This document shows, piece by piece, positions 1-8,457 of a DNA stretch of 57,486 nucleotides. Where the stretch lies: NCBI GenBank assembly GCA_013140805.1, contig JABFRW010000074.1:1-57486 (forward strand). The letters are read 5' to 3'. Every line of letters starts with the position of its first letter. Position 1 is the stretch's first letter. The notes beneath the pieces were generated by a model. It searched no databases. It was not told where the DNA came from and saw only the letters and a program-made list of their open reading frames with translations. A program made the position numbers and the translations under genes. The stretch is from Candidatus Eisenbacteria bacterium (GTDB lineage: Bacteria; Eisenbacteria; RBG-16-71-46).

Positions 1-555
1 GGTACGCGCGCATGCACGAAGTGCGGATTGTGCGAGACGCGCACCCACGCGGTGCCGGGTGTCGGCAGCGCGCGTACCGGCATCGTGTTCGTGGGTGAGG
101 CGCCGGGTGCCGACGAAGACGCGAAGGGCGAGCCGTTCGTCGGTCGGGCGGGGCAGCTGCTCACGAAGATCATCGCGGCGATGGACGAGGCCGCGCTGAT
201 TCCAGGCGTGCCGCTCAACCGCGAGACGGTCTACATCTGCAACGTGCTCAAGTGTCGGCCGCCCGAGAATCGCAATCCGCTGCCGCACGAGATCGAGAGC
301 TGCTCGCCCTACCTGCACCGACAGCTCGAAGCCCTTCAGCCCCGCATCATCTGTTGCCTCGGAAAGTTCGCCGCCGAATTGTTAGTAGGTTTGAAGGGCA
401 CGATCGGCGGGCTTCGCGGGAAGATTTATCGCTTTCGTGGCGCCAAGCTGCTGGTGACGTACCATCCGGCGGCGTGCCTCCGAAACCCGGCCTACAAGCG
501 GCCGGTGTGGGAAGACATGCAACTCCTCGCACGCGAGTACTTGAAGGACCAGTAG
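1..555 (+). CDS. Type 4 uracil-DNA glycosylase, 5' end cut by window
   Basis: Removes uracil from DNA as the first step of base excision repair; family 4 enzymes carry a [4Fe-4S] cluster. The reading frame is open from base 1, and the first in-frame start inside the window (TTG at 28) lies after the cluster motif, so the true start is upstream. Visible motifs are a Cys-x2-Cys-x2-Cys cluster near nt 13-33 followed by TR, the active-site block GEAPGADED with [22 protein letters not shown], the segment RIICCLG that should supply another cluster Cys, and the C-terminal HPAACLRNP, which replaces the common HPSxxLR box. The C-terminal end looks complete. Family assignment is firm; subfamily is inferred from the Cys pattern. 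Confidence 0.9.
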   Translation, partial: GTRACTKCGLCETRTHAVPGVGSARTGIVFVGEAPGADEDAKGEPFVGRAGQLLTKIIAAMDEAALIPGVPLNRETVYICNVLKCRPPENRNPLPHEIESCSPYLHRQLEALQPRIICCLGKFAAELLVGLKGTIGGLRGKIYRFRGAKLLVTYHPAACLRNPAYKRPVWEDMQLLAREYLKDQ

Positions 556-557
556 CC

Positions 558-576
558 CGGCGAGTCCTCCTCGCCG
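558..576 (+). promoter_or_regulatory. Small GC-rich hairpin in the udg-dnaB gap
   Basis: CGGCGAG (558-564) pairs with CTCGCCG (570-576) across a 5-nt loop, just after the glycosylase stop. No T-run follows, so it is a poor match to an intrinsic terminator; an mRNA-stabilising or processing role is possible. The dnaB ribosome binding site (GGGAG near 616) lies further downstream. Confidence 0.3.
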
Positions 577-626
577 ATTCATCAGGAACGCTGCGAATCG
601 ACTGATTCCCCCCCGGGAGACCCTTC

Positions 627-3284
627 ATGACCGACATGCTCTCGCGCTCCCTCTCGGGCCTCTCCGAAGGACCGGTTCCACCGCAGTCGCTCGATGCCGA
701 GCGTGCGGTGCTGTCCGCATGTCTGCTCGGCGCCGAGGCGATCGGACGCGCCGTCGAGAAGATCGACTCGAGCGTTTTCTACCGCCCCGCGCATCAGAAG
801 ATCTTCGATGCCTGTATCTCGCTCTACAACCGAAACGAGCGCGCGGATCTCATCACGGTGACCGAAGAACTGCGCATGCGGGGCGAGCTCGAAAGTGCGG
901 GTGGCCCTGCGGCACTCGCGCAGTTGCTCGAATCGGCGACCACCACGGCGAACGTCGAAGAGCACGTGCGCATCGTGGCGTCGAAGGCGGTGCTGCGGCA
1001 GTTGATTCGCGCGTCGCAGGAGATCCAGGGCGAGTGCTTCTCGGGTTCGGACGAGACTCAGAACATTCTCGACCGCTCCGAGCAGAAGATCTTCGCGATC
1101 ACCGACTCGCGCGTGCGCCAGGGATTCGTGACGCTGAAGGATCTTCTCAAGCCGACCTTCAAGCACATCCAGGAGCTCTACGAGCGCAAGGTGTTCGTCA
1201 CCGGCGTACCGTCGGGCTACGACGACCTCGACAAGATGACGGCAGGCTTTCAGGCGGGTGATCTGATCATCATCGCGGGTAGGCCTGCCATGGGAAAGTG
1301 TCTCGCTGCGCATACTCTGATCGACGACCCGGACACAGGAGCGCGCGTGACGCTCGAAGAGTGCGTGCGCCGGCAGATGACGCGCGTCATGGGCATCGAC
1401 GATCGGGGTCGTGTGCGCGCCGCCCCGATCTCGGCGTGGGTCGACAGCGGAGAGCAGCCGACCTATCGCGTGATCACGCGAACCGGTCGCGAGGTCGAAG
1501 TGACCGGTCATCATCCATTCCTGACCGTCCATGGCTGGCAGCCACTTCACGATCTGCCGGTGGGTTCGAAGATCGCGGTGGCGCGAAGCTTGCCGGTCTT
1601 CGGCTCGGATGAATCCTGGAGCCTCGAACGAGTGCGGCTCCTCGCTTACTTCATCGCCGAGGGCGGGCTCACGAGCCGGTGCCCGAACTTCACCAATACC
1701 GACCCTGTCATCGTCTCGGATTTCCACGAGTGCATCGAGCGCGAGTTTCCATCCACGCATACGAGGCTCCAGGATTCGCGTGGCATCACGTGGCGGGTAT
1801 CACGCAAGCGGAACTGGCCTGAGGAGATCGCGGACCGCGTCCATCCTGTCACCGACTGGCTCGACAAACTTGGACTCATGGGCAAGAAGTCTGATTCGAA
1901 GTCCTTCCCGGCAGAAGTGTGGTGCTGGAGTCGCGAGCGCCTCGTCGAGTTCCTCAAGACGCTGTTCTCGTGCGACGGGACGATCTGCTCCATGTGGGGC
2001 GATCCGCGCATCGAGTTCACCGTCGCCTCTCGCAGTCTGGCATTCGACGTCCAACACGCGCTGTGTCGTTTGGGCGTCGTTGCCAAGCTGTGGCGGAAGA
2101 CCGATCGGTCGTGGCGTGTCGAGATCACGGAGCCGGCCTCGGTGGACTGCTATCAGCACGAAGTCGGATGGATCGGTGAGAAAGCGACCCGATTCTCCGA
2201 TGCATCGCCAGCCCGTCTCCCGGTTCGCGCAAGGCACTCGAACGTCGGGCATCCGTCGGCGGATGCGTGGGAACTGGTTTCGGCCGCGGCGAGTCGCAGC
2301 GGCGTTACCATCACGGAGCTCGCCAGTCGCGCGGGCGAAGCCCTCAAACGGGGCCACAATCTGCACCGCAATCGAGGGATCACGCGCACGCGACTCACCG
2401 CATTCGCCGAAGCGAGTGGCGATCCGGACCTCGGTCGCGCCGCGAGTCCCGATCTCTACTGGGACGAGATCCTCTCGATCGAGCCGGCTGGAACTCAGCA
2501 AGTGTATGACCTGAGCGTCCCCGACGGCGCGAATTTCGTGGCCGCCGATGTGTGCGTTCACAACACGTCGCTTGCCGTGAACATGGGCGAGAACGCGGCG
2601 ATCCGGCACAAGGTGCCGGTCGCGATCTTCTCGCTCGAAATGAGCAAGGAGCAGCTCGCGATGCGCTTGTTGTGCTCGCAGAGCGAAGTCGCACTTCACA
2701 AGGTGCGCAGCGGCTTCCTCGGCCACGAGGACTGGCCGCGCCTCACGACCGGCGCCGGGCTGCTGAGTCAGGCGCCGATCATGATCGACGATTCGGCGTC
2801 GCCCACGATCCTCGAGATTCGCGCCAAGTGTCGGAGGCTCAAGGCCGAGAATCGGCTCGGGCTGGTGCTCATCGACTACTTGCAGTTGGTGCGGTCGGCA
2901 GGGGCGGCGGAGAATCGCGTGCAGGAGATCTCGCAGATCACGCGCGGACTCAAGGCGCTCGCGAAGGAACTCGCGGTGCCGATCATCGCGCTGTCGCAGC
3001 TCTCGCGTGCGGTGGACAGCCGTGCCGGCAACGAACGCCGACCCCAGCTCTCGGACCTGCGCGAGAGTGGGAGTATCGAGCAGGACTCGGATCTCGTGAT
3101 GTTCGTGTTCCGCGAGGAGTACTACAAACGCGACGATCCGAGCTTGCGCGGCAAGGCCGAGCTGATCGTGGCCAAGCAGCGCAACGGTCCGACCGGCGAG
3201 ATCGACATGACGTTTCTCCACGAGTTCACCAAGTTCGTGCCGGGATCGAACCTGATGCCGGGCGAGACGGAGCCCGGCTTCTAG
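627..3284 (+). CDS. dnaB: Replicative DNA helicase DnaB precursor with intein
   Basis: Hexameric 5'-3' helicase of the replication fork. The 885-residue precursor contains a 422-residue intein (residues 225-646); the joined exteins would be 463 residues, a normal DnaB size. The N-terminal DnaB domain covers about residues 15-120 (SLDAERAVLSACLL is typical). The RecA-like domain begins with TGVPSGYDDLDKMTAGF, and its Walker A, GRPAMGK, is cut directly after the Lys, with T following the intein. The second extein holds FSLEMSKEQL, Walker B LVLIDYLQL, the SQLSRAV finger and SDLRESGSIEQDSD. ATG start with GGGAG upstream. Function depends on protein splicing, because the nucleotide-binding loop is split. 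Confidence 0.96.
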   Translation: MTDMLSRSLSGLSEGPVPPQSLDAERAVLSACLLGAEAIGRAVEKIDSSVFYRPAHQKIFDACISLYNRNERADLITVTEELRMRGELESAGGPAALAQLLESATTTANVEEHVRIVASKAVLRQLIRASQEIQGECFSGSDETQNILDRSEQKIFAITDSRVRQGFVTLKDLLKPTFKHIQELYERKVFVTGVPSGYDDLDKMTAGFQAGDLIIIAGRPAMGKCLAAHTLIDDPDTGARVTLEECVRRQMTRVMGIDDRGRVRAAPISAWVDSGEQPTYRVITRTGREVEVTGHHPFLTVHGWQPLHDLPVGSKIAVARSLPVFGSDESWSLERVRLLAYFIAEGGLTSRCPNFTNTDPVIVSDFHECIEREFPSTHTRLQDSRGITWRVSRKRNWPEEIADRVHPVTDWLDKLGLMGKKSDSKSFPAEVWCWSRERLVEFLKTLFSCDGTICSMWGDPRIEFTVASRSLAFDVQHALCRLGVVAKLWRKTDRSWRVEITEPASVDCYQHEVGWIGEKATRFSDASPARLPVRARHSNVGHPSADAWELVSAAASRSGVTITELASRAGEALKRGHNLHRNRGITRTRLTAFAEASGDPDLGRAASPDLYWDEILSIEPAGTQQVYDLSVPDGANFVAADVCVHNTSLAVNMGENAAIRHKVPVAIFSLEMSKEQLAMRLLCSQSEVALHKVRSGFLGHEDWPRLTTGAGLLSQAPIMIDDSASPTILEIRAKCRRLKAENRLGLVLIDYLQLVRSAGAAENRVQEISQITRGLKALAKELAVPIIALSQLSRAVDSRAGNERRPQLSDLRESGSIEQDSDLVMFVFREEYYKRDDPSLRGKAELIVAKQRNGPTGEIDMTFLHEFTKFVPGSNLMPGETEPGF
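1299..2564 (+). mobile_element. In-frame DnaB intein with LAGLIDADG homing endonuclease
   Basis: Self-splicing protein element of 422 residues. It begins with the nucleophile Cys1 (TGT at 1299) and ends with His-Asn (2559-2564); the next residue is Thr, a legal +1 nucleophile. Block B is TGHHPFLTVHGW (intein residues 69-80). Two dodecapeptide motifs, LLAYFIAEGG (114-123) and LVEFLKTLFSCDGTI (215-229), keep acidic residues, so the endonuclease may be active. Block F is VYDLSVPDG...FVAADVCVHN (402-422). Between the endonuclease and block F lies an extra helical segment (about 320-385) that reads like a small HTH. Insertion in the P-loop is a known DnaB intein site. Confidence 0.93.
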
Positions 3285-3287
3285 CGC

Positions 3288-4091
3288 ATGACCGACGATC
3301 TCGCGGTTCGCGGCGTGAGCTACCTCTCTCGCCGTGTCGAGGACGTGCTCGCCGAGATCGGGCGCGTCACCATGCTGATCGGCGACATCGGGCGCTCACT
3401 GATTCCCGCCCTGCGCTCGTTCCCGCTCATCGTGCAGCAGATGAGCGTGATCGGCGTCGGATCGCTGTGGCTGGTGGCGGTCGTCAGTCTGTTCACGGGT
3501 GCCGTGTCGGCGGTCCAGGCCGCCTATCAGTTCTCGAGCGTGGTGCCGCTCAAGTACATCGGCGCGGTGATCCTGCGCTCGGTCATCATCGAACTCGGGC
3601 CGGTCCTCACGGCACTCGTGGTCGGAGGACGCGTCGGCGCATCGATTGCGGCCGAGCTCGGCACCATGAAGGTGACGGAGCAGATCGACGCGCTGCAGGC
3701 GATGGCGATCAGTCCGGTGCGCTATCTGGTGGTGCCGCGCGTGATCGCGGCGATCATCATGCTTCCGGTCGTGACGGTGTTCGCCGATGCGATCGCGGTG
3801 TTCGGCGGCTACGTGGTCGCGGTCTCGACGCTCAACGTGAGTTCTCACACCTACATCGTGGGACTCAAACAATTCTTCTACATGAAGGATCTCTCGTCGG
3901 GACTGCTCAAGGCGACGTTCTTCGGCGGCATCATCGGAGTGATGGGCTGCTACTACGGTTTTCGCACCGAGGGAGGAGCCGAGGGCGTCGGCATCGCGAC
4001 CACGCGCGCGGTCGTCGCTTCGTGCGTGCTGGTGCTGATCAGCGACTACGTGCTGGCCAACGTGCTGTTCCGGCTCATCTTCGCGTCGTGA
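3288..4091 (+). CDS. mlaE: MlaE-type ABC transporter permease
   Basis: Inner-membrane permease of the Mla/MCE phospholipid transport system, working with the ATPase and MCE protein encoded next. 267 residues with about five hydrophobic segments (for example SLWLVAVVSLFTGAVSAVQA, the helix before YIVGLKQF, and VVASCVLVLISDYVLANVL) and the family-typical stretch ELGPVLTALVVGGRVGASIAAELGTMKVTEQIDAL. It starts 3 nt after dnaB and its stop overlaps the proposed GTG start of the ATPase, so the genes are probably coupled. The family call is firm; transport direction cannot be read from the sequence. Confidence 0.92.
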   Translation: MTDDLAVRGVSYLSRRVEDVLAEIGRVTMLIGDIGRSLIPALRSFPLIVQQMSVIGVGSLWLVAVVSLFTGAVSAVQAAYQFSSVVPLKYIGAVILRSVIIELGPVLTALVVGGRVGASIAAELGTMKVTEQIDALQAMAISPVRYLVVPRVIAAIIMLPVVTVFADAIAVFGGYVVAVSTLNVSSHTYIVGLKQFFYMKDLSSGLLKATFFGGIIGVMGCYYGFRTEGGAEGVGIATTRAVVASCVLVLISDYVLANVLFRLIFAS

Positions 4092-4861
4092 CGACCGTCA
4101 TCGACTCCGGCCGCCCCATGATCCGCATCCGCGGATTGAGCAAGCGCCTCGGCACCCGACAGGTGCTCGACGGCCTCGATCTCGACGTCGCGCGCGGCGA
4201 GAGTCTGGTGGTGATGGGCCCGAGCGGCACCGGCAAGAGCGTCCTGCTCAAGCACATCATCGGACTCATGAAGCCCGATGCCGGGACCATCGAGGTCGAC
4301 GGCGAAGAAATCACCGCACTCGGCGAGCGCGACCTCGACGAAGTGCGCAAGCGGATGGGCATGCTGTTCCAGGGGGCGGCCCTGTTCGACTCGATGACGG
4401 TCGGCGAGAACGTCGGACTTGCGCTGCGCGAGCATCAGCGGTGGCCCGAGGATCGCATTCGCGAACACGTGCGCGAGCGACTGCAATGGGTCGGCCTCGA
4501 GGGGGTCGAGAGCATGAAGCCGGCGTCGCTTTCGGGTGGCATGCGCAAGCGCGTCGGACTCGCACGCGCGATCGTCATGGATCCGGCGGTGATCCTGTAC
4601 GATGAGCCGACCACCGGGCTCGACCCGATTCGCGCGGACGCGATCGACCAGCTGATTCGCAGTCTGCAGCGACGCATGGGGAGCACCGCCGTGGTGGTGA
4701 CCCACGACATGGCGAGTGCGTTCAAGGTCGCGGACCGCCTGGCGATGCTGTACGGCGGCCGGGTGGTATTCCAGGGCACCGTCGAGGAAGCGCGCGCGAC
4801 GCGTGATCCGATGATGCGCCAGTTCATCGAGGGCTCGAGCGAGGGGCCGATTCAGGAATGA
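4088..4861 (+). CDS. mlaF: MlaF-type ABC transporter ATPase
   Basis: Cytoplasmic ATPase that powers the MlaE/MlaD phospholipid transporter. Motifs in order: Walker A GPSGTGKS, Q-loop MLFQGAALFDSMTV, signature LSGGMRKR, Walker B VILYDEPTTGLDP, and switch His in VVVTHDM. The GAALFDSMTV segment and LSGGM(R/K)KR are typical of the Mla subgroup. The start is ambiguous: GTG at 4088 overlaps the mlaE stop (GTGA), while ATG at 4118 would give MIRIRGLSK, like many ABC ATPases; neither has a strong ribosome binding site. The 3' end overlaps mlaD by 4 nt (ATGA). Confidence 0.93.
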   Translation: MTTVIDSGRPMIRIRGLSKRLGTRQVLDGLDLDVARGESLVVMGPSGTGKSVLLKHIIGLMKPDAGTIEVDGEEITALGERDLDEVRKRMGMLFQGAALFDSMTVGENVGLALREHQRWPEDRIREHVRERLQWVGLEGVESMKPASLSGGMRKRVGLARAIVMDPAVILYDEPTTGLDPIRADAIDQLIRSLQRRMGSTAVVVTHDMASAFKVADRLAMLYGGRVVFQGTVEEARATRDPMMRQFIEGSSEGPIQE

Positions 4862-5751
4862 GCCGGAGAACCGAGATTCAAGTCGGCATCACGGTGCTGG
4901 CGGCGCTGGCGATCGTGGTGGTGAGCGTGATGTGGCTGAAAGACTTCTCGATGGGTCGCGGTGCGCGGGTGTGGACCGTCGCGTTTCCGCAGACCGGGGG
5001 GCTCTCGAAGAGCGACGAAGTGCAGGTCAATGGAATCCGCAAGGGCGCGGTGGACGACGTTGCGCTGGCGGGTGACGGCGTGGTGGTGAAGCTGGCACTC
5101 GCCTCCGACGTGCACCTCACTTCCGACTCGCGCGTCGCGATCCGCAACGTGGGGCTGATGGGGGAGAAGGTCATCTCCGTCGACCTGCGCACCTCGGGGC
5201 AGCGCTACGCCGTGACCGATACGATTCCGGGCGTCTACGAGAAGGGGATTCCCGAGGTGATGGCGGAGCTCGGCGGCACGATCTCGGCGGTGAACGCGAT
5301 CGCCTCGAACATGCAGGCGCTGGCGTCCACGATGAACGAGAACGGCAGCTTCGCGGCCACGCTCGCGAACTTCAAGCAGACCAGCGAGGAATTGCGCGGC
5401 GCGGTGACCGAGAATCGAGCCACGCTTCGAAACACGCTCGGTGACTTCGCGGCGGCGGCGCGCACCGCGCGCGGACTCACGACCGATCGAGAAGCGCAGC
5501 TTCGCAAGTCGCTCGACGACTTCGGGCGCGCGGCCGAGAACATGAATCGCCTCTCTTCGCGCCTCGATTCACTTCGCGCCTCCCTTCAGTCGGTGACGAG
5601 CCGCGTCGATCGCGGCGAGGGCTCGCTCGGCAAGGTGATGAAGGACGATTCGCTCTACAACGAGATCAAGGGCTCGATCCGCTCGCTCAACGATCTGATC
5701 GCGGACGTGAAGAAGAACCCGAAGAAGTATCTGCACGTGAGCGTGTTCTGA
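4858..5751 (+). CDS. mlaD: MCE-domain substrate-binding protein, MlaD type
   Basis: Membrane-anchored lipid-binding subunit of the Mla system facing the periplasm. 297 residues: a single N-terminal membrane anchor (about residues 8-28, GITVLAALAIVVVSVMWL), one MCE domain (about 38-120, with the GLSKSDEVQVNGIRKGAV block), then a long helical tail (about 125-285) rich in Ala, Ser, Arg and Leu that may form a coiled-coil tube. The ending KKNPKKYLHVSVF is common in MCE proteins. No mlaC or mlaB homologue follows. Confidence 0.9.
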   Translation: MSRRTEIQVGITVLAALAIVVVSVMWLKDFSMGRGARVWTVAFPQTGGLSKSDEVQVNGIRKGAVDDVALAGDGVVVKLALASDVHLTSDSRVAIRNVGLMGEKVISVDLRTSGQRYAVTDTIPGVYEKGIPEVMAELGGTISAVNAIASNMQALASTMNENGSFAATLANFKQTSEELRGAVTENRATLRNTLGDFAAAARTARGLTTDREAQLRKSLDDFGRAAENMNRLSSRLDSLRASLQSVTSRVDRGEGSLGKVMKDDSLYNEIKGSIRSLNDLIADVKKNPKKYLHVSVF

Positions 5752-5753
5752 TC

Positions 5754-7280
5754 ATGAAGAAGAAGGCCGTCAAAGCCGCCCGATCGCACTTCTTCTGCAC
5801 GCAGTGCGGCAACGAGGAATCGCGATGGTTCGGCCACTGCGCGAGCTGTGGCGCCTGGAACTCGGCGGCCGAAGCGCCGGCGGCGGGAAGCCCCAGCGCC
5901 GGCACCGTGCATCGTTCTTCGACCGCCGCGGCGCGCGCGCGCTGGCAACCGGGCGAGACCGCGACTGCGGTCCCGCGGCCGCTCGCGGACGTCGAGGTTT
6001 CGGACGTGCCGCGATTCCCGACCGGCATGCGCGAGCTGGATCGCGTGCTTGGCGGTGGCATCGTGCCGGGCTCCCTGCTGCTGGTCGGCGGCGACCCCGG
6101 CATCGGCAAGAGCACGCTGTTGCTCCAGGTCGCGTCGCGCCTCGCGGCGGCCGGGCGTCGCGTGCTGCTGGTGGCGGGTGAAGAGAGTGCCGAGCAGGTG
6201 CGACTGCGCGCCGAGCGACTCGGCGCGCTGCCGCAGAATCTGCTCATCCTGTGCGAGACCGATCTCGAACGCGTGCTCGAAGCGGCGGCGGCGCGCAAGC
6301 CCGACGTCATGGTGGTGGACTCGATCCAGACCATGGCGCGCAGCGATCTCGAGGGCGGACCCGGAAGCGTCACGCAAGTCCGCGAGTGCGGACTCGAACT
6401 CATGCACTTCGCAAAGGCGTCCGGCGCCGCGGTGTTCCTGGTCGGCCACGTGACGAAAGACGGCGGGGTCGCGGGACCACGCGTGCTGGAGCATCTGGTC
6501 GACGCGGTGCTCTATCTGGAAGGCGAGCGCTATCAGCAGTACCGCGTGCTGAGGGCCGCCAAGAATCGGTTCGGCTCGACCCACGAACTCGGCGTGTTCG
6601 AGATGGGCGACCGCGGACTGATCGAAGTCGACAACCCGAGTGCGGCCTTCCTGTCGGGAGGCGACCGCGAGGCACCCGGTGCGGCGGTGGTCGCGAGCCT
6701 CGAGGGTTCGCGCCCGCTGCTCGTCGAAGTGCAGGCGCTGGTCTCGACCTCGTTCTATGGCACCCCGCAACGGGTGACGAGCGGCTTCGATCCGCGCCGG
6801 CTCGCGGTGTTGCTCGCAGTTCTGGAGCGTCGCGTGGGGCTGCGACTCGGCCGCCACGACGTGTTCGTCTCGGTGACCGGCGGACTCAAGCTCGACGAGC
6901 CGGGCACCGATCTGGGCGTCGCACTCGCGGTTGCCTCGTCGTTTCGCAATCGACCGCTGCTCGCACGCACCTGTGCGATCGGCGAGGTCAGTCTGTCCGG
7001 CGAACTGCGCGCCGCGTCGCGACTCGAGCTGCGCGTGAGAGAGGCCGCACAACTCGGCTTTGCGCGCGTCGGGGCGCCGGCGGCGCAGGCCCGAGATCTC
7101 GACGTGCCCGGGATCGAGATCGTGCCGCTCGCGACCTTGCGAGAAGCGTGCGACCAGCTGCTCGGCGAGCGCGTGGAGTCGGCGGTTCCCGCCGCGGGCA
7201 CCGGTGCGGTTCCCGCCGCGGGCGCCCGCGCAACCGTCGCCAGCACGCCGCCACGCGCGTCGCGTCGTGACCGCACATGA
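5754..7280 (+). CDS. radA: DNA repair protein RadA/Sms
   Basis: ATPase/helicase that processes recombination intermediates. Zinc finger Cys15-x2-Cys18 and Cys29-x2-Cys32; RecA-type ATPase with Walker A GDPGIGKST (about 113-121); RadA-specific motif KNRFGST (from residue 270); C-terminal Lon-protease-like domain (VSVTGGLKLDEPGTDLGVALA, then GEVSLSGELR). At 508 residues it is about 50 longer than usual; the excess is an Ala/Pro-rich tail after LLGERVES, built partly from a 24-nt tandem duplication (7182-7223). The ATG comes 2 nt after the mlaD stop. The 3' end overlaps ispD by 4 nt. Confidence 0.95.
   Translation: MKKKAVKAARSHFFCTQCGNEESRWFGHCASCGAWNSAAEAPAAGSPSAGTVHRSSTAAARARWQPGETATAVPRPLADVEVSDVPRFPTGMRELDRVLGGGIVPGSLLLVGGDPGIGKSTLLLQVASRLAAAGRRVLLVAGEESAEQVRLRAERLGALPQNLLILCETDLERVLEAAAARKPDVMVVDSIQTMARSDLEGGPGSVTQVRECGLELMHFAKASGAAVFLVGHVTKDGGVAGPRVLEHLVDAVLYLEGERYQQYRVLRAAKNRFGSTHELGVFEMGDRGLIEVDNPSAAFLSGGDREAPGAAVVASLEGSRPLLVEVQALVSTSFYGTPQRVTSGFDPRRLAVLLAVLERRVGLRLGRHDVFVSVTGGLKLDEPGTDLGVALAVASSFRNRPLLARTCAIGEVSLSGELRAASRLELRVREAAQLGFARVGAPAAQARDLDVPGIEIVPLATLREACDQLLGERVESAVPAAGTGAVPAAGARATVASTPPRASRRDRT
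7182..7223 (+). repeat. Two-copy tandem repeat in the radA tail
   Basis: GCGGTTCCCGCCGCGGGC occurs at 7182-7199 and again at 7206-7223, a 24-nt period that keeps frame and encodes VPAAG twice. It accounts for part of the Ala/Pro-rich extension of RadA and looks like a recent slippage event. Confidence 0.75.
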
Positions 7281-7981
7281 GCACGGTGGCGCTGCTGCTG
7301 TGCGCGGGGCGTGGCGAGCGCCTCGGCGCCGAAGTCGGCAAGGCGCTGGTGCCGCTCGCCTCGCGGCCACTCTTCACCTGGAGCCTCGAAGCGCTCGAGC
7401 ACTGTCGCGCGATCGACGCGATCGTGGTGGTCGGTCCGGTCTCTCCGCTGCAGCACGCGCTTGCGGCGACCGGGCTCGCAATCCGCAAAGTCGTGGCGTG
7501 GACGGAAGGTGGCCGCGAGCGACAGCACTCGGTCGCGCGGGGACTTCACGTCATGCCGGAGGACGCGGAGATCGTCGCGGTGCACGACTCGGCCCGCGCG
7601 CTCGTCACGAGTGAGCTGATCGAGCGGGTGATCGAGGACGCACGAATCCATGGCGGCGCGATCGCGGCGCTGCCGATGTCCGACACGGTGAAGCGGGTTG
7701 GGGACTCGGTGATCCTCGAGACGCTTGCGCGTGAAGCGCTGTGGCGCGCACAGACGCCTCAGGCATTCCGGCGCGCATGGCTCGTCGAGGCCCACGCGAA
7801 GTCGGCATGCGCGACCGCGGTCGCGACCGACGATGCGGCGCTGGTCGAGGCGCTCGGCCACCCGGTGCACGTGACGCCGGGAGATGCGCACAACCTGAAG
7901 ATCACGACGCCCGACGATCTGGCGCTCGCCGAAGTTTGGCTCGCGCGCCGCGGGATCGGCGTCACGGAGACACGCGGATGA
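7277..7981 (+). CDS. ispD: 2-C-methyl-D-erythritol 4-phosphate cytidylyltransferase
   Basis: Third step of the MEP isoprenoid pathway: transfers CMP from CTP to MEP. 234 residues, the usual length. The N-terminal nucleotide-binding signature appears as LLLCAGRGERLGAEVGKALV, followed by ERQHSVARGL and VAVHDSARALVT, then RAQTPQAFR. ATG overlaps the radA stop (ATGA), and the gene in turn overlaps ispF by 4 nt, so the pathway pair is translationally coupled. The N-terminal core is A-G-R-G-x-R, as the family requires. Confidence 0.93.
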   Translation: MSTVALLLCAGRGERLGAEVGKALVPLASRPLFTWSLEALEHCRAIDAIVVVGPVSPLQHALAATGLAIRKVVAWTEGGRERQHSVARGLHVMPEDAEIVAVHDSARALVTSELIERVIEDARIHGGAIAALPMSDTVKRVGDSVILETLAREALWRAQTPQAFRRAWLVEAHAKSACATAVATDDAALVEALGHPVHVTPGDAHNLKITTPDDLALAEVWLARRGIGVTETRG

Positions 7982-8457
7982 GCGCACGAGTGGGCATCGG
8001 CTACGACATTCATCGCATCGCGGTGGGGCGACCGCTGGTGCTGGGCGGCGTGCGATTCGAGAGCCCGTGGGGGCTCGATGGACATAGCGATGCCGACGTC
8101 GTGTCGCACGCGATCGGAGATGCGCTGCTGGGCGCGATGGCGCTCGGTGATCTGGGCACGCACTTTCCACCCGGCGAACCGGCGTGGAAGGATGCTTCGA
8201 GCCTCGACCTGCTGGCGCGCATCCGTGCACTGCTCGATGCCCAGGGCGCGCGCATCGTGAACGTCGATGCGGCAGTCGCCGCCGAGGCGCCCAAACTCAT
8301 GCCGATGCGCGATCGTATGCGCGAGAACGTCGCGTTCGCACTCGGGCTCGAGGTCGCTCAGGTCTCGATCAAGGCGACCACCAACGAGCGTCTGGGCGCG
8401 ATCGGGCGCTCGGAAGGGATCGCAGCGTGGGCCGTCGCGATGGTGGAGGTCGGGTGA
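7978..8457 (+). CDS. ispF: 2-C-methyl-D-erythritol 2,4-cyclodiphosphate synthase
   Basis: Fifth MEP pathway enzyme; forms the cyclic diphosphate in a trimer with metal-binding active sites. The chosen ATG at 7978 gives 159 residues, the normal size. Metal-site motifs GYDIHR near the N-terminus and DGHSDADVVSHAIGDALLGA are intact, as are the KLMPM and IKATTNERLGAIGR blocks that shape the CDP pocket. ispE, the step between ispD and ispF, is not in the window. The 3' end overlaps the GTG start of gltX. Confidence 0.95.
   Translation: MSARVGIGYDIHRIAVGRPLVLGGVRFESPWGLDGHSDADVVSHAIGDALLGAMALGDLGTHFPPGEPAWKDASSLDLLARIRALLDAQGARIVNVDAAVAAEAPKLMPMRDRMRENVAFALGLEVAQVSIKATTNERLGAIGRSEGIAAWAVAMVEVG

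Noticed and set aside
582-1760. Long reverse-strand open frame opposite dnaB, and similar frames opposite rpoB, rpoC, fusA and secY
   Set aside because: In GC-rich DNA the antisense of real genes gives long His/Arg/Asp-rich frames. None shows a domain, and all lie opposite strongly conserved genes.
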